Shown in pieces: positions 11,049 through 20,900 of a stretch of 64,000 nucleotides of DNA. The DNA is from Phytophthora sp. 'mugwort' (taxonomy: Eukaryota; Oomycota; Peronosporomycetes; Peronosporales; Peronosporaceae). Location: contig JAUCEF010000003.1 in the NCBI GenBank assembly GCA_033558025.1, positions 1,080,001 through 1,144,000 on the forward strand. The letters are read 5' to 3'. The translations under genes and the position numbers were made by a program. The notes below the pieces were generated by a model. It ran no database searches. It saw only the letters and a program-made list of their open reading frames with translations, and was not told where the DNA came from. The first letter of the stretch is position 1. The number at the start of each line of letters is the position of its first letter.

Positions 11049-12291
11049 TTTGCTAAAACATAAACAAATTACTTTATGTAATTGAATTGTGTATTAATAT
11101 TCGTACAAATATTTAAGTTTATTATTTGAATTGCATTTACAAATAGTCATCTAAATCAATTAGATACTCAGTACCTAAAAAATGTGATTTCAGGAAGCAC
11201 TCCATTTTCTCAAACGCAATTGTAGACGTAAGTGCTCAAATCAAAGCAGCCCTTTCAAGATAGATTGACGTTACCAAAAGACGCATTACATATACCGTAA
11301 GCGGCAGTGGCGAGCGAAAATTTGCGACGGCCATAAAGACAAGCGCACGGACTGCGACAATGGGGAAACTGGCCGCCTTCTCAAGCCCTACTGCGACCTC
11401 ACTGGATAACAGAACAGCTTGGCGCTGCAGCTCCTCCGCGATAGTATGCCTATGTCGCACACGTAACGTGCCGTGGATAGCAAGGCATCCATCCCCACGA
11501 CACGTTAAACCCGCCCACGTTAAATGCCGCCGTCTCCTTCGGCAGCTACGACATCACTCCGACCGACGCGACGACGGCATCGCGCGTGTCGAACCGCCGT
11601 ACGCCGGGCACGCGCGCACGCACTCAGCTGCCGGTCTCCACTTATGGAGCGACTGTATGCTACATGTAAATCAGCATTGCTGCTGCATTGCGACGAAATG
11701 TCAGCTTTAAGATTCTGTCCGGTGTTGGGCAGCTATGCGCTTTAAATCCATCCGGCGTGAGGCCGACGCCAGCGCAAGCGGCACGATTCCCTCGACCGAC
11801 GCGTGCCGCGCACCACCAGAAGCCTGTGATTCGCAGTTTGCACATGTATGTCCGCTCTACGGCTCGAGGCTGGTCACAACGGTAATGATTTGACTGCTGA
11901 TGCGGATGCCATCTGATGAGGAGGACGCATCGAAAAAGTTGAGCACCGGACCACCCGAATGAGAGCCGACCAATCGCGTGGCGTATTGTTGACAGGCACG
12001 GTCGGAAACCATACAAACACCAAGTCAATATGCCCTCCAGCGTGTGCCGGCACGCTGCCGAGATTCGACCAATCAAACGCTGGTGCGCCACGCGCCCTGG
12101 AACATGGAGCACATCTTGACGCGCACGCTGACCGACTCCTGCCGCATTCGATCTCGGCTTCGGCACCGTCATTCCTAGCGCTCGGGTGCAATGGTTTCGA
12201 CTCCTGGGTCACAACTGAAGTGCATCCGTCGAGCGCACACTTCTTTCAATCACATTGACTGACGCGAGCAAACTGCAACGGACTAAGAACG
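11049..12291. other. Intergenic region upstream of the zinc-repeat gene
   Basis: The first ~350 bases are AT-rich. From 11,350 the composition becomes GC-rich with overlapping open frames on both strands that match nothing I recognise. The final ~100 bases presumably hold the promoter of the gene starting at 12,292, but no core motif is clear enough to mark. Confidence 0.4.
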
Positions 12292-13170
12292 ATGAGCGGC
12301 AAGTCGGACATCTCGTTCCTGCTGAACCCGCAGCCAGAAGAACACTCACTGGTGGCGCCGCCCATGTCGCCGCCGCCGTCGGCAATGCTGGCGCGGCTGG
12401 CCGCTATGGCACAGAGTCCGGACGCCTCGGTTACGTCGTCGTTGCTGTTGCTGGGCTCGTGTATCGCTCCGATGGAGAAAGCGAGCAGGAGCTACAGAGG
12501 CTGCAGCAACACCACCAGCAAGAAGCCGTTGGTGCCTGCGCTGTCCTTGGCTGCGCTGTGTGAGGCGAGCAGTGCCAGCAGTAGCTACTGCAACAGCAGT
12601 GGCGCCGAGTCCGGCTCGAGCGACGACGAAAAGGACGCACCGGCAGCAACACCAACAACGTCAACGATTGCGACTGAAGAGAAGCAGACAAGCAAGACAA
12701 CTGCTCGGCCAACGAAGCCGACCACCGCGAGTAAGCCCAAGCCTAAAACGACCCGTACGCGCGTCCGTAAAAACCGCACGCCGCCGTGCCAGGTCGAGGG
12801 GTGCACGAATATAGCCGTGTCACGCGGCTGCTGTGTGCGCCACGGTGGCGGTTCTCGCTGCACGGTGGCAGGATGCCCGAACCGTGCTAAGCTGTTTAAG
12901 AAGTGCTTCCAGCACGGCGGCTTCAAGACGTGCGCGACCGAGGGGTGCACGCGCAAGGCGAAGCGGTACGGCCAGTGCTGGTCGCACGGCGGCGGTCGCA
13001 TCTGCGAAATCCCTGGGTGCGAGAAGGTATCGACGCAGGGCGGTCTGTGTTGGGCTCACGGTGGTGGCAATCGTTGCAAGTTGGAGAGCTGCAGCCGTCG
13101 CTCGTACCAGAAGTACGGGTACTACTGCGTGGATCACGCGTCGCTGAGCAAGGCCGAGTCGTCTGCATAG
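12292..13170 (+). CDS. WRKY19-like zinc-repeat protein
   Basis: This single-exon gene encodes 292 residues. Residues 1-165 are low-complexity (Ser/Ala-rich, acidic patch SGSSDDEKD, then Lys/Arg/Thr-rich, nuclear-localisation-like). Residues 166-285 hold five tandem units of C-x4-C-x9-C-x2-H-G-G type, e.g. CTVAGCPNRAKLFKKC followed by FQH; the last unit has a longer loop. Such repeats are annotated 'WRKY transcription factor 19-like' in many oomycetes because plant WRKY19 carries similar units. There is no WRKY domain here. A zinc-binding, nucleic-acid- or protein-binding nuclear role is inferred from family habit. ATG 12,292 is the first in frame. A decayed partial copy lies at 16,400-16,710 on the other strand. 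Confidence 0.9.
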   Translation: MSGKSDISFLLNPQPEEHSLVAPPMSPPPSAMLARLAAMAQSPDASVTSSLLLLGSCIAPMEKASRSYRGCSNTTSKKPLVPALSLAALCEASSASSSYCNSSGAESGSSDDEKDAPAATPTTSTIATEEKQTSKTTARPTKPTTASKPKPKTTRTRVRKNRTPPCQVEGCTNIAVSRGCCVRHGGGSRCTVAGCPNRAKLFKKCFQHGGFKTCATEGCTRKAKRYGQCWSHGGGRICEIPGCEKVSTQGGLCWAHGGGNRCKLESCSRRSYQKYGYYCVDHASLSKAESSA

Positions 13171-13941
13171 ACGATAGCGTGGCTCGAGGGCAGCAGTTAT
13201 CATTGATAGGTTTTAGGTTCTTGAAGCTTGCAAGTCGTTTGCAGGTCGTAGTCATAGTTCACAGGATCACAGGTGGTGTTCAGCTATTTATCTGGCATTT
13301 GGCCAAGTAAGATTAAATTTTCATTGTTCTTTTTATTTTTGAACGCTGAGGTTGGATTACAAAGTTTGGCGTAAGTGCTGAATGTGTACTGTACAGTGTT
13401 AGTGGGGTGCTGAGAGGCGGGTGGAACATCATTAAGTTAATGGAAGTACATGTAGTCATATGTTACGTAACAAACAAAGTTTTAGTGAAAAAATGTGCCA
13501 TACAATTGTAAATTACTAGCTTCAACCTGGTTATTGCAAGGTGGAACTGGGCTGTGGAGGGATGTCCTGTTGAGCAAGAGTTGACGAGTTGGTGGTATTT
13601 GATTCATTGTTTTCATTGCGTTATGGAGATCGCCTAGTCCAGTACGTATCACAGAGTACAGTAACAGCACCGAACGTTAGTGAGTTGTAAATGAGTCTCG
13701 ATAGTACGATGCAGTGTACTACACTGGACCTGATTTGTCCACTTTTGTCTCTGCTCTAGCAGTCGCAGCGATCACGAGGTCTTGAGTCAACGTTGACTGC
13801 TGTCAACACTGAGATTTCAGCCCTTTGTCAAACACCTACCGAACGCAGCTAGAAACCTCGACAACTAAGAGCGTCTAGATTTTAATGTGACATTATCTAC
13901 CTTCGGTGATGCAATCGCTGGTCACTCGGTCAGCAAAACCG

Positions 13942-14884
13942 TTACTGCCTGCTCGGAGGATCGAGGTCGTAGTAGTCGACATGAGCTCCCGTCTCGTATT
14001 CCCCGCTTAAGGCAAGCTTTACACAACGTTCTGAGGACTGGGCTGGCGGAATGAGCGTTCCTTGGGCCATCATGTCTGCGAACTGCTTCCGAAGCTCTGG
14101 ATCCACCCGCGGTGAGTCGCGAATCGTCTTTTGCATGTCCGTGTCCATCGGTCCAGGCGAGTACTGAAGCACGCGCACCTTGCCAGTCGCCGCCTGCTCC
14201 GTGGCGAGCACTCGGTGGTGCATCTCACGCGCTGCCTTGCCGGTGCAATACATCATGTGCGTCTTGAACGGTTCAATGCCGCAGAGCGACGTAATGTTGA
14301 CGATCACAAGCTCTGTCGGCTTCTCAGTCGCTACAGCCGGCGCCAGCAGCTCGTCCTTTGAGGCACCGAAGACGTCCAGGAAGCGCTTGTTGAGCCACAG
14401 CACCGACGTGACATTCAGCTCCCAGTACTGCGCCAGTTCCGTCGGGGACGACGCACACTCCTGCACAAGACCAAGCTGACCCAACGACCCCGCGTTGTGT
14501 ATGAGGAACAAGCGGTCATAGCTCTGCGTCGCCAGTTGCCGCAGCACTTGGCCCACCTTGACCGTGTAATCCACCGCGTTGCTCAGGTCCACCTTCTGCA
14601 GATAGATGCGCAGCTCACCTGTTGCTTCTTCTTTCCCCCATTCTTCACGTGCCAGACGCTCCGTCTCCTTCAGATCTTCCTCACTGCGGGCCCACAGATG
14701 CTATGGCAATGTATCAACGCAGCGTCACCTGTCCGTCAGAGACCGGAAAGCACGCCGACTCTCAGTATACACTATCGCCACGCACCAGATCAATGTCTTG
14801 AGCCTTGAGCAGACGCACAAAGTCGAGCGTGAGACAGCGGCCGAAGCCCCGTGATGCACCAGTGACCAGTACCGCGCCCTTCAT
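13942..14884 (-). CDS. Sepiapterin-reductase-like short-chain dehydrogenase
   Basis: There are two exons, 14,884-14,786 and 14,700-13,942, with an 85-bp GT...AG intron kept in frame, giving 285 residues. The N-terminal Rossmann motif is VTGASRGFG (residues 7-15). Exon 2 continues into LWARSEEDL, as in the second strand of SDRs. HNAGSLG, a catalytic Ser near 171, Tyr184 and Lys188 (YCTGK) follow. The end GAHVDYYD and the segment SPGPMDTDMQ are very close to animal sepiapterin reductase, which makes tetrahydrobiopterin from sepiapterin-type precursors with NADPH. Size matches the ~260-residue family. The substrate is inferred; a related carbonyl reductase is possible. It is head-to-head with the gene at 14,958. 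Confidence 0.85.
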
Positions 14885-14957
14885 GGTCACACTATGTTGT
14901 GCCACACAATTGCGCGCTCTCTCAATACAAACACCAAGACAAAAATAAAAAACAGAA
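14885..14957. promoter_or_regulatory. 73-bp shared upstream region (SPR-like / Myb-like pair)
   Basis: The two start codons are separated by only 73 bases on opposite strands, so transcription start sites and 5' leaders of both genes must lie inside or overlap this stretch. It is AT-rich with CACACAATTG and a run of A near the plus-strand gene. No TATA box is obvious. A bidirectional promoter is an inference from spacing. Confidence 0.4.
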
Positions 14958-15920
14958 ATGCCGCGCGGAGTTCGCCGTGAAGATCTGAATGCTACAGGCG
15001 AAGGTAGCCCCGCCGAAGGGAAGGTGCGCCAGCGCTTTGGCCGCGACGAGGACTACCTGCTGGTCATGCAGGTGAGTGTCGACGCCCCATACAAGGCGCG
15101 CCACGGTGCCATTGGAGACACGTGGGACGCCGTGGCCGAAAGTCTGAACCAGCACCCAGACTTCCACATGCGCCCTATCAAGGGCACAACAGCTAAGGCG
15201 CGCTTCGACACGCTTGTGTTTCGTCATCGACGGTGGATGGACACGGCCAGCGTCGAGGCATCCTCTGAGGAGATCGACAGCCCCTATCGCAAGGTCATGA
15301 CCGAGCTGGTCAAGGAGATTGACGCTCGTCCCAAGGGCAACGCCAGACTCCCTGAAGATGACGCCGGCCAAGAAGACCACGAAGAGGACGAGAAAATTGT
15401 CGAGTCTAGCACTAGCACGCGACTCGGCAAGCGTCGAGCGAGCTCGGACACCTTCGAAGCGGAGCCTGAGAGACGGGAAGTCTTTGTGCTGCCTCGCGCC
15501 ATCGGCACTGAGCAAATGCAGATTCAACCTGGCGACTCGTATCCAGCTGCTGAGCCTCCTGTTCTACAAGTGACGGAAGCAATTGAAGAGCCTCTTGTTC
15601 CGCTTCAGGAGCCACCAGTCACGAGAGACTTGGTCACGGTGCAACAAGCCATGGCCGAGTTGATAAAGATGCAGCACGCCTTTGCTGCCCGACCAAGTGA
15701 GGTTCGCGTCATTGAATTGGAGAAAATGAACGAGGCGAGACTCCGTGAGGAGGAGGAGAAGACAAAGCAGCGTGGCCTCGAACTTCAAATCGAGATCCAG
15801 CGCACGAAGCGGCGACAACTCGAGCTCGAGTTCGAACGAGAGGAACGGAAGAAAGATCGCGATGAACAAGCCAAGGTCATCGCCAGTCTAGTGCAGCGCC
15901 TTGAACCGAAGAAAGACTGA
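14958..15920 (+). CDS. Myb/SANT-like domain protein with C-terminal coiled coil
   Basis: This is a single exon of 320 residues. Residues ~24-95 form a trihelix-like Myb/SANT module: a basic, aromatic-poor start RQRFGRDEDYLLVMQVSVDA, then WDAVAESLNQHP and ARFDTLVFRHRRWM. Aromatic positions are replaced in places, as is usual in the oomycete family. A middle acidic region (EDDAGQEDHEEDE) and a Lys/Arg-Arg patch (GKRRASSD) precede a long charged coiled coil (residues ~240-318, rich in Glu/Arg/Lys). Similar proteins occur in large numbers in oomycetes, some derived from Harbinger-type transposon partner genes. A DNA-binding nuclear role is inferred; no target is known. The start is the first ATG. 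Confidence 0.75.
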   Translation: MPRGVRREDLNATGEGSPAEGKVRQRFGRDEDYLLVMQVSVDAPYKARHGAIGDTWDAVAESLNQHPDFHMRPIKGTTAKARFDTLVFRHRRWMDTASVEASSEEIDSPYRKVMTELVKEIDARPKGNARLPEDDAGQEDHEEDEKIVESSTSTRLGKRRASSDTFEAEPERREVFVLPRAIGTEQMQIQPGDSYPAAEPPVLQVTEAIEEPLVPLQEPPVTRDLVTVQQAMAELIKMQHAFAARPSEVRVIELEKMNEARLREEEEKTKQRGLELQIEIQRTKRRQLELEFEREERKKDRDEQAKVIASLVQRLEPKKD

Positions 15921-16399
15921 GCCCAGGGCTGGCTGGCACAAGGCTGGCTGGTGAAGCCGTTTGCACATATACCATGCCCTTATTTCATTGAAAAAAAAAC
16001 GAGTACGTACGTCTATTGACCAGGAACTGCGCGCTCAACACGATTTGGCCGGTCACTGTGAGAGACGAGCATTATGTATTACCAGCGTATTGACAACGGC
16101 AGTTACTTCGTGTCCCACGAGCATAGGAGCAAATACCATTAACTCGCCAACTCTCACTCAACAGGACAGCTTGCAGTTCCATGAATGCTTTCTCAGGGTG
16201 AAGCTAGCAATATAGTACCATTATAGTGTATTGCTATATCTCTAGTCGTCGCGAAACAAAGCACATTACAACTCCCATCGCATGACATCTCAGTTAGAGG
16301 TGAGATTCTCACGGCTACATGTAGTTAGTGCTCCACTTCTGTACTCAACACCCACACCAGACCTTGCCATCCAACAGCCTTTAGCATCCAGAAGCAAGA

Positions 16400-16710
16400 A
16401 ACGAATGATGTAATCTTACCAATGAATTATGACTATTATCACCTGCCAAAAAACTTGCAGGATCAAAAACCTAAAACCCATTCCAGCTCGGCGGTTGTCA
16501 CCACAGTGAGCCAACACGGACCACCCTGCGTCGATACCTTCTCATCATGCCAAATGCGACCGCTGCCGTGGGGCCGCAGTGGCTGTACGCGTGCTCCCTC
16601 GGTCGTGCACGTCTTGAACCAGCCATGCTGGAAGAATGTCTTATACAGCCTAGCACGGTTCGGGCATCCTGCGACCGTGCAGCGAAAACCGATGAAAAAT
16701 AGCTTCACGA
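16400..16710 (-). pseudogene. Decayed copy of the WRKY19-like gene including its 3'UTR
   Basis: The minus-strand translation at 16,463-16,708 reads RCTVAGCPNRARLYKTFFQH and then GWFKTCTTEG, GRIWHDEKVSTQGG and so on. This matches repeat units 2-4 of the protein at 12,292 with lost cysteines and small deletions. After that, sequence matching the last unit and stop region is missing and similarity jumps to the 3'UTR: GGTTTTAGGTTTTTGAT and TGCAAGTTTTTTGGCAGGT parallel 13,208-13,246, and the match fades around TAGTCATA. The copy therefore came from a segment extending past the coding end. It is non-functional. Confidence 0.75.
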
Positions 16711-16922
16711 GCCGAAGACACCAGCGCTAGAAGTTCACCATACAATCAATTATCAATGTACTACTGCTACTGCTTCCTGCTTTCTCTTGAGCCTCGAGTA
16801 CACGAGTTTTGCCCTTTCGATCGGCCAACGCAGCGCCAAACCTCCCCTACAGAGCGTGCGCGTTTCACTACCCCGCTATATACATGCTGCGATCTCTCCT
16901 TCGGGCATTAAATTTGCTCTCC

Positions 16923-17591
16923 TCATGTGATGTTGACGACAATAGCAGCCGCAAGTGCCAGGCCCGCGCTGGCTGCTACCGCCTGGCTAGTCTGCTGCTG
17001 TTTGCGTCGATGTTGCTCCTGTCGTTGCAAGACGCCGTAGAACTGTTTCTCCTTCGTCTGCACGAACGCCATGGTACACGGCTTGGGCGAGTGGCGGATA
17101 AGGACTTGCAGCTCCCGCATCTCGAGATACCGCACGGCTCTCCCGTCCACGTATCGCAGCTCAAAGCTCGCATCCACACCGGCTTCGTGGAGTGCGCCCT
17201 CGCATTTTTTGACGTGCACGGGCGGTGGGGGCGGCGCGAACACGAACGGGATGCCCGGACACAACTCGCGCTCCTGCTTCAGCGTGGCCATAAGACGCGT
17301 GAAGTTTTCTTCTGTGACGATCTCGCTGCGCGCCTGTAGCAGCACATCACCCGCGGTCACATCGGGGCGTGTGGAGCGTGTCACGATCACACGTCGAGAC
17401 GTCTCCTCCACGCCTAATGTGACGCCGAGCTGGTCGGCGCCCCAGTGGACCGTGCGCACGGCCGTGGGGGAAGGCGAACGCATGAGCTCAAGGCCGATAG
17501 GCTCGCCGCCCCACTGGAACCGCACCACAAGGTCATCGCTGCCGTCGTTGGACAGGAAACTCGCGCACGTGGACGACGTCCGCCGCTCCAT
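16923..17591 (-). CDS. PDZ-like, probably tail-anchored protein
   Basis: From the ATG at 17,591 the product has 222 residues. Two glycine-rich stretches, GGEPIGLELM (near residue 30) and DQLGVTLGVEETSRRVIVTR (near 50-70), resemble the carboxylate-binding loop and first strands of PDZ domains. AGDVLLQARSEIV continues the fold. A proline run (PPPPP) and a second small domain follow, then a basic Gln/Arg-rich stretch and a terminal hydrophobic segment AVAASAGLALAAAIVV reaching almost to the last residue, as in tail-anchored proteins. I cannot name a function. Its start region faces the dynein gene 315 bp away. Confidence 0.65.
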   Translation of the reverse strand: MERRTSSTCASFLSNDGSDDLVVRFQWGGEPIGLELMRSPSPTAVRTVHWGADQLGVTLGVEETSRRVIVTRSTRPDVTAGDVLLQARSEIVTEENFTRLMATLKQERELCPGIPFVFAPPPPPVHVKKCEGALHEAGVDASFELRYVDGRAVRYLEMRELQVLIRHSPKPCTMAFVQTKEKQFYGVLQRQEQHRRKQQQTSQAVAASAGLALAAAIVVNIT

Positions 17592-17906
17592 CGTCGTCGC
17601 CGATTTGTTTTTGGCTTGGTCTCCACTTTTCCTGTCCGTACCCAAAACGCCAGCATACTCAAGTTAAGTCAAGCTGCTGGCTCGATTATTGTCCAGAGCA
17701 AATTTCGTTTTTTCATTGGGTTACACTAATTATACAGCACAATAATTGGGTACCGTCCAGAAATTATTGTCACAAGTGAGTAAAATGTCGATCATTTGCA
17801 GGTAGTGCAACCGTTATTATTATTATTAAGACTATACGATGGAGGGACGCCACGCGACGGTTGCCGCGCCGAAAGCTGCTGGAGCCGACTCACAACCATC
17901 TCGAGC
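17592..17906. promoter_or_regulatory. 315-bp divergent region (PDZ-like / dynein pair)
   Basis: The AT-rich spacer between two start codons contains two ATTGGGT words (around 17,717 and 17,745), i.e. CCCAAT on the minus strand. These could act as CCAAT boxes. The dynein frame is open from 17,796 but the first ATG in frame is at 17,907. Confidence 0.35.
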
Positions 17907-20900
17907 ATGGCCCAGTCACGTTCAGATGCGTCGTTCAATGTTACGGAGCAGGCAGGACAAGAAGAGCCGAGTGCGTCGTCGCTGACATCCGCTGGGCCCG
18001 GGTCGTTAACCCCGGAGCATCAGCTTCTGGCGCGTTTCAAGCTGCACAAACGGCATCGCAAGGAAAAGGAGCGACGTCTGCAGCAAACGCGACTTGCTGC
18101 AGCCTCCCGTGCTAATCGCAGCGCTGCAGCAGCCTCTGGGGCTCTGAAATCGCCTTCAAATCGACAGCAGAAGCCGACCAAACTCGGCGCCGTGGACCTC
18201 ACGCGCGTGGACCATAACAACCGCCCGCACCGCTGGAAAGCAGCAGAAGAACTGCTCCGGGAGCACGAGAGACGAGCTCAACAGCATCAGCTCACTGCCT
18301 CAGCTCCAGTACGGTCGTATCCCGGCAGGTTACGTGGTCAAGCACTAGACGAGAGTCCACGCCAACCAGCGGCTTTAGGAGCAAAGGTCGACGAAGACGC
18401 ACCTCACGCTGACGAGGACATGCTGCAGCTGGACCAGTCGCAGTTCCCCTTGCATCTCTTCGACAGCGACGAGTTTGAAGCGCACGCGCCACACGAATGG
18501 CTCGAGCGAGAACGCGTGGGCGCGTCGCCGTATTTTTTCCAAGGAGACTGGCGGTGGCGAAGCTGCGCCGTGCTGAGCTATGAAGCGGCGCGAGCGCAGT
18601 ACCTGGTGCAGTTCCAAGGATCCGACAGACAGAAGTGGGTGCGGAGGATCAACCTGCGCTTCGAGAGCGAGTCGCCCGTGACGTTTGAGAGACGCGTCGC
18701 GGCGGCGCGAGCGCGACGGGAGCAAGCCAAGGCGATGTTGCGGTTCGATGACTTCTTGGCGAGACAGGACGCATCCCAGTTGCGGGCCATGGGGCGTCCG
18801 ACGCTGGAGCGTGTGCACGCGCGAGTGGTGGCCGGTTTGCCCGAGCGTGTGGCTCTGCTGGACGCTCAACCGGCGGCGGCACTACTGCGTCAGCTCACGG
18901 ACACGGCTCTTCAAGAGTATATGCGGAGCATGAAGAAGGCGGCGTTACTGACTCAAATACGGCGAGATCCCGGCCTGCAAGTTCGGTTCCAAGGCTTGGA
19001 CCTCGTTCCTGGCTCAAAGAAGACCGAGCCGGGAGCTGTCATGAACGGCAAAGTTGCGATCCCCGGTCATGATTTTGAACGGAACCGACGGCGTGTGAGT
19101 ACGGCGTCGTACACGAGTTCGCCACACTTACTCGCTGTACTGCGACGGATGTACGCTGGCTGGGAGAAGACGTTCCAGAAATTGCGGCTGGTTCAGGTAG
19201 ACGGAGAACCGGCGAAGCCCGTCGCAAATCAACGCATGGGTGCTGCGGCGGCTACAACAACGTCGACGTTAGCGTCTCAGATGCCGTTCCGCGTGCTGGA
19301 CTTCCAGGCATTGCAGGCAGCACACGCTAACAAAGTGGCGGAGATTTTGCTCGTGGACTGGAGACGTGCACTCATTGAGAACGTGATCGATAACCTTCAA
19401 GACCACTTTGATTTGTTCCTCTCCGACCGTGTCGCGTACGATACGAGCCGTCTGAAGCGAGTTCTGACTGGATTGGAACTGCGTTTGGCTGCTCAGCTCC
19501 GTGACGTGGTGCATCGATCTGTGGACGAGTGGGTAAGATTCGTGCGTCACCATGCCGAGACCGCGACTCTCGTGACGGCGAGGACTCGGACCTCAACGAA
19601 AGTAGGCGATGATCCCAGTGACATGTCGACGAGTTCTCGCACCAATGGAGGAGGCAAACGCAACGAGGACGAAGACGTCGCCGTTCGTCCGCCTCGACAG
19701 CGTTTTGCCCAGCTGCTAGAGCCAAAGGAGCTACGTGCGCCGCATAGCTCGTTGTTTAGTGTCCAGCTCGCGTTCACGAACGGCGATGTCGTTATAGAGC
19801 CGTCGGCTCAAGACGTGACGGCTGCTCTTTTAGAGCCGCTTGGTGCTATCGTGGCCGCAGTGCAGGAAATCGACCGATTGGACTGCGATATCATGGGACT
19901 GTTAGCACTCGATCGCAGCCCGCTCCTCGACTTTAGCGTGGATTCGACCGCGACCGCAGGTGATCGAGTCGCCGACGAACAAAGAGCAAACCGCCGTCCA
20001 GTAGTAGCAGAATGCTTGGATGCACTCCAAGCTGCCAAAGTGGACGTGTGCAAGAGCGTGAACCAGGCCATGCAGGCGGCACATGCACTAGCCGCACAGT
20101 TCGCAGCATACACGGACTTTGTGCACTTCGACGCGTCTGCATTCGTCGCCGAGCTGCTGCCGTTGCAGCAGCAAGAGCAGCAGCTCCTGAAGGAAAGCAA
20201 GACCCCGTCCACCACAGACGAGCAGGCGTATTTGCCGCGCTTGTGCGCACAAATCCGGCGATTCCACGAGCTCGCGTTCCGTGTGGATGTCATCGCATTC
20301 GACTTTGTTGCGCTGCCTCTTGTGTGTGTCCATACCAGTGCGCTCAAGAAGCAGCTTCGTACCCGGTCGCTTGAGCTGCGGGATACCCTTATTTCAAGCT
20401 TAGTCCGGGACGCTCGGGCTCAAAACCTGGCGATCACGGCACGCTACGCGGCGATCCTCGCGCGTATCAACGAGAAACCTACCAACGAGGCCCAACTTGC
20501 CAAGCTGAAGCAATTTGTAGGACAGAGCAAGGCGGTGATCGCAGGCATCCAGCGTGAAGTCGCAGCTATCCACGTACGGCTCGATGCGCTGACTGAATTC
20601 TCGCACAAACTCTCGGCTGAAGACTTCACGCTGGCCCATTCGACGAAAGAATGGCCGCTCAAGGTCGCTCATGCGGCCGACTCGTGCGACTCGGCGCTTG
20701 AGGAGGATAAAGTGCGCATGATGGACCGCCTCGCGCTTGAAAAAGAGGCGTTCGAACTGGATCTCGAGCGCTTTGAGGGCGACGTGCAGGCGTTCACTCG
20801 ATACGGCGAAGTGGATCACACAGACAAGTACGTCGAGCTCGCCATCACGCTGTTCGACGCACTGCAGGATGCGCGAGCAAAGGCGCAGGACTTTAACGCC

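Noticed and set aside
17796..17906. Upstream extension of the dynein frame
   Set aside because: It is open but has no ATG; the product would start from TTG. The first Met at 17,907 is preferred.
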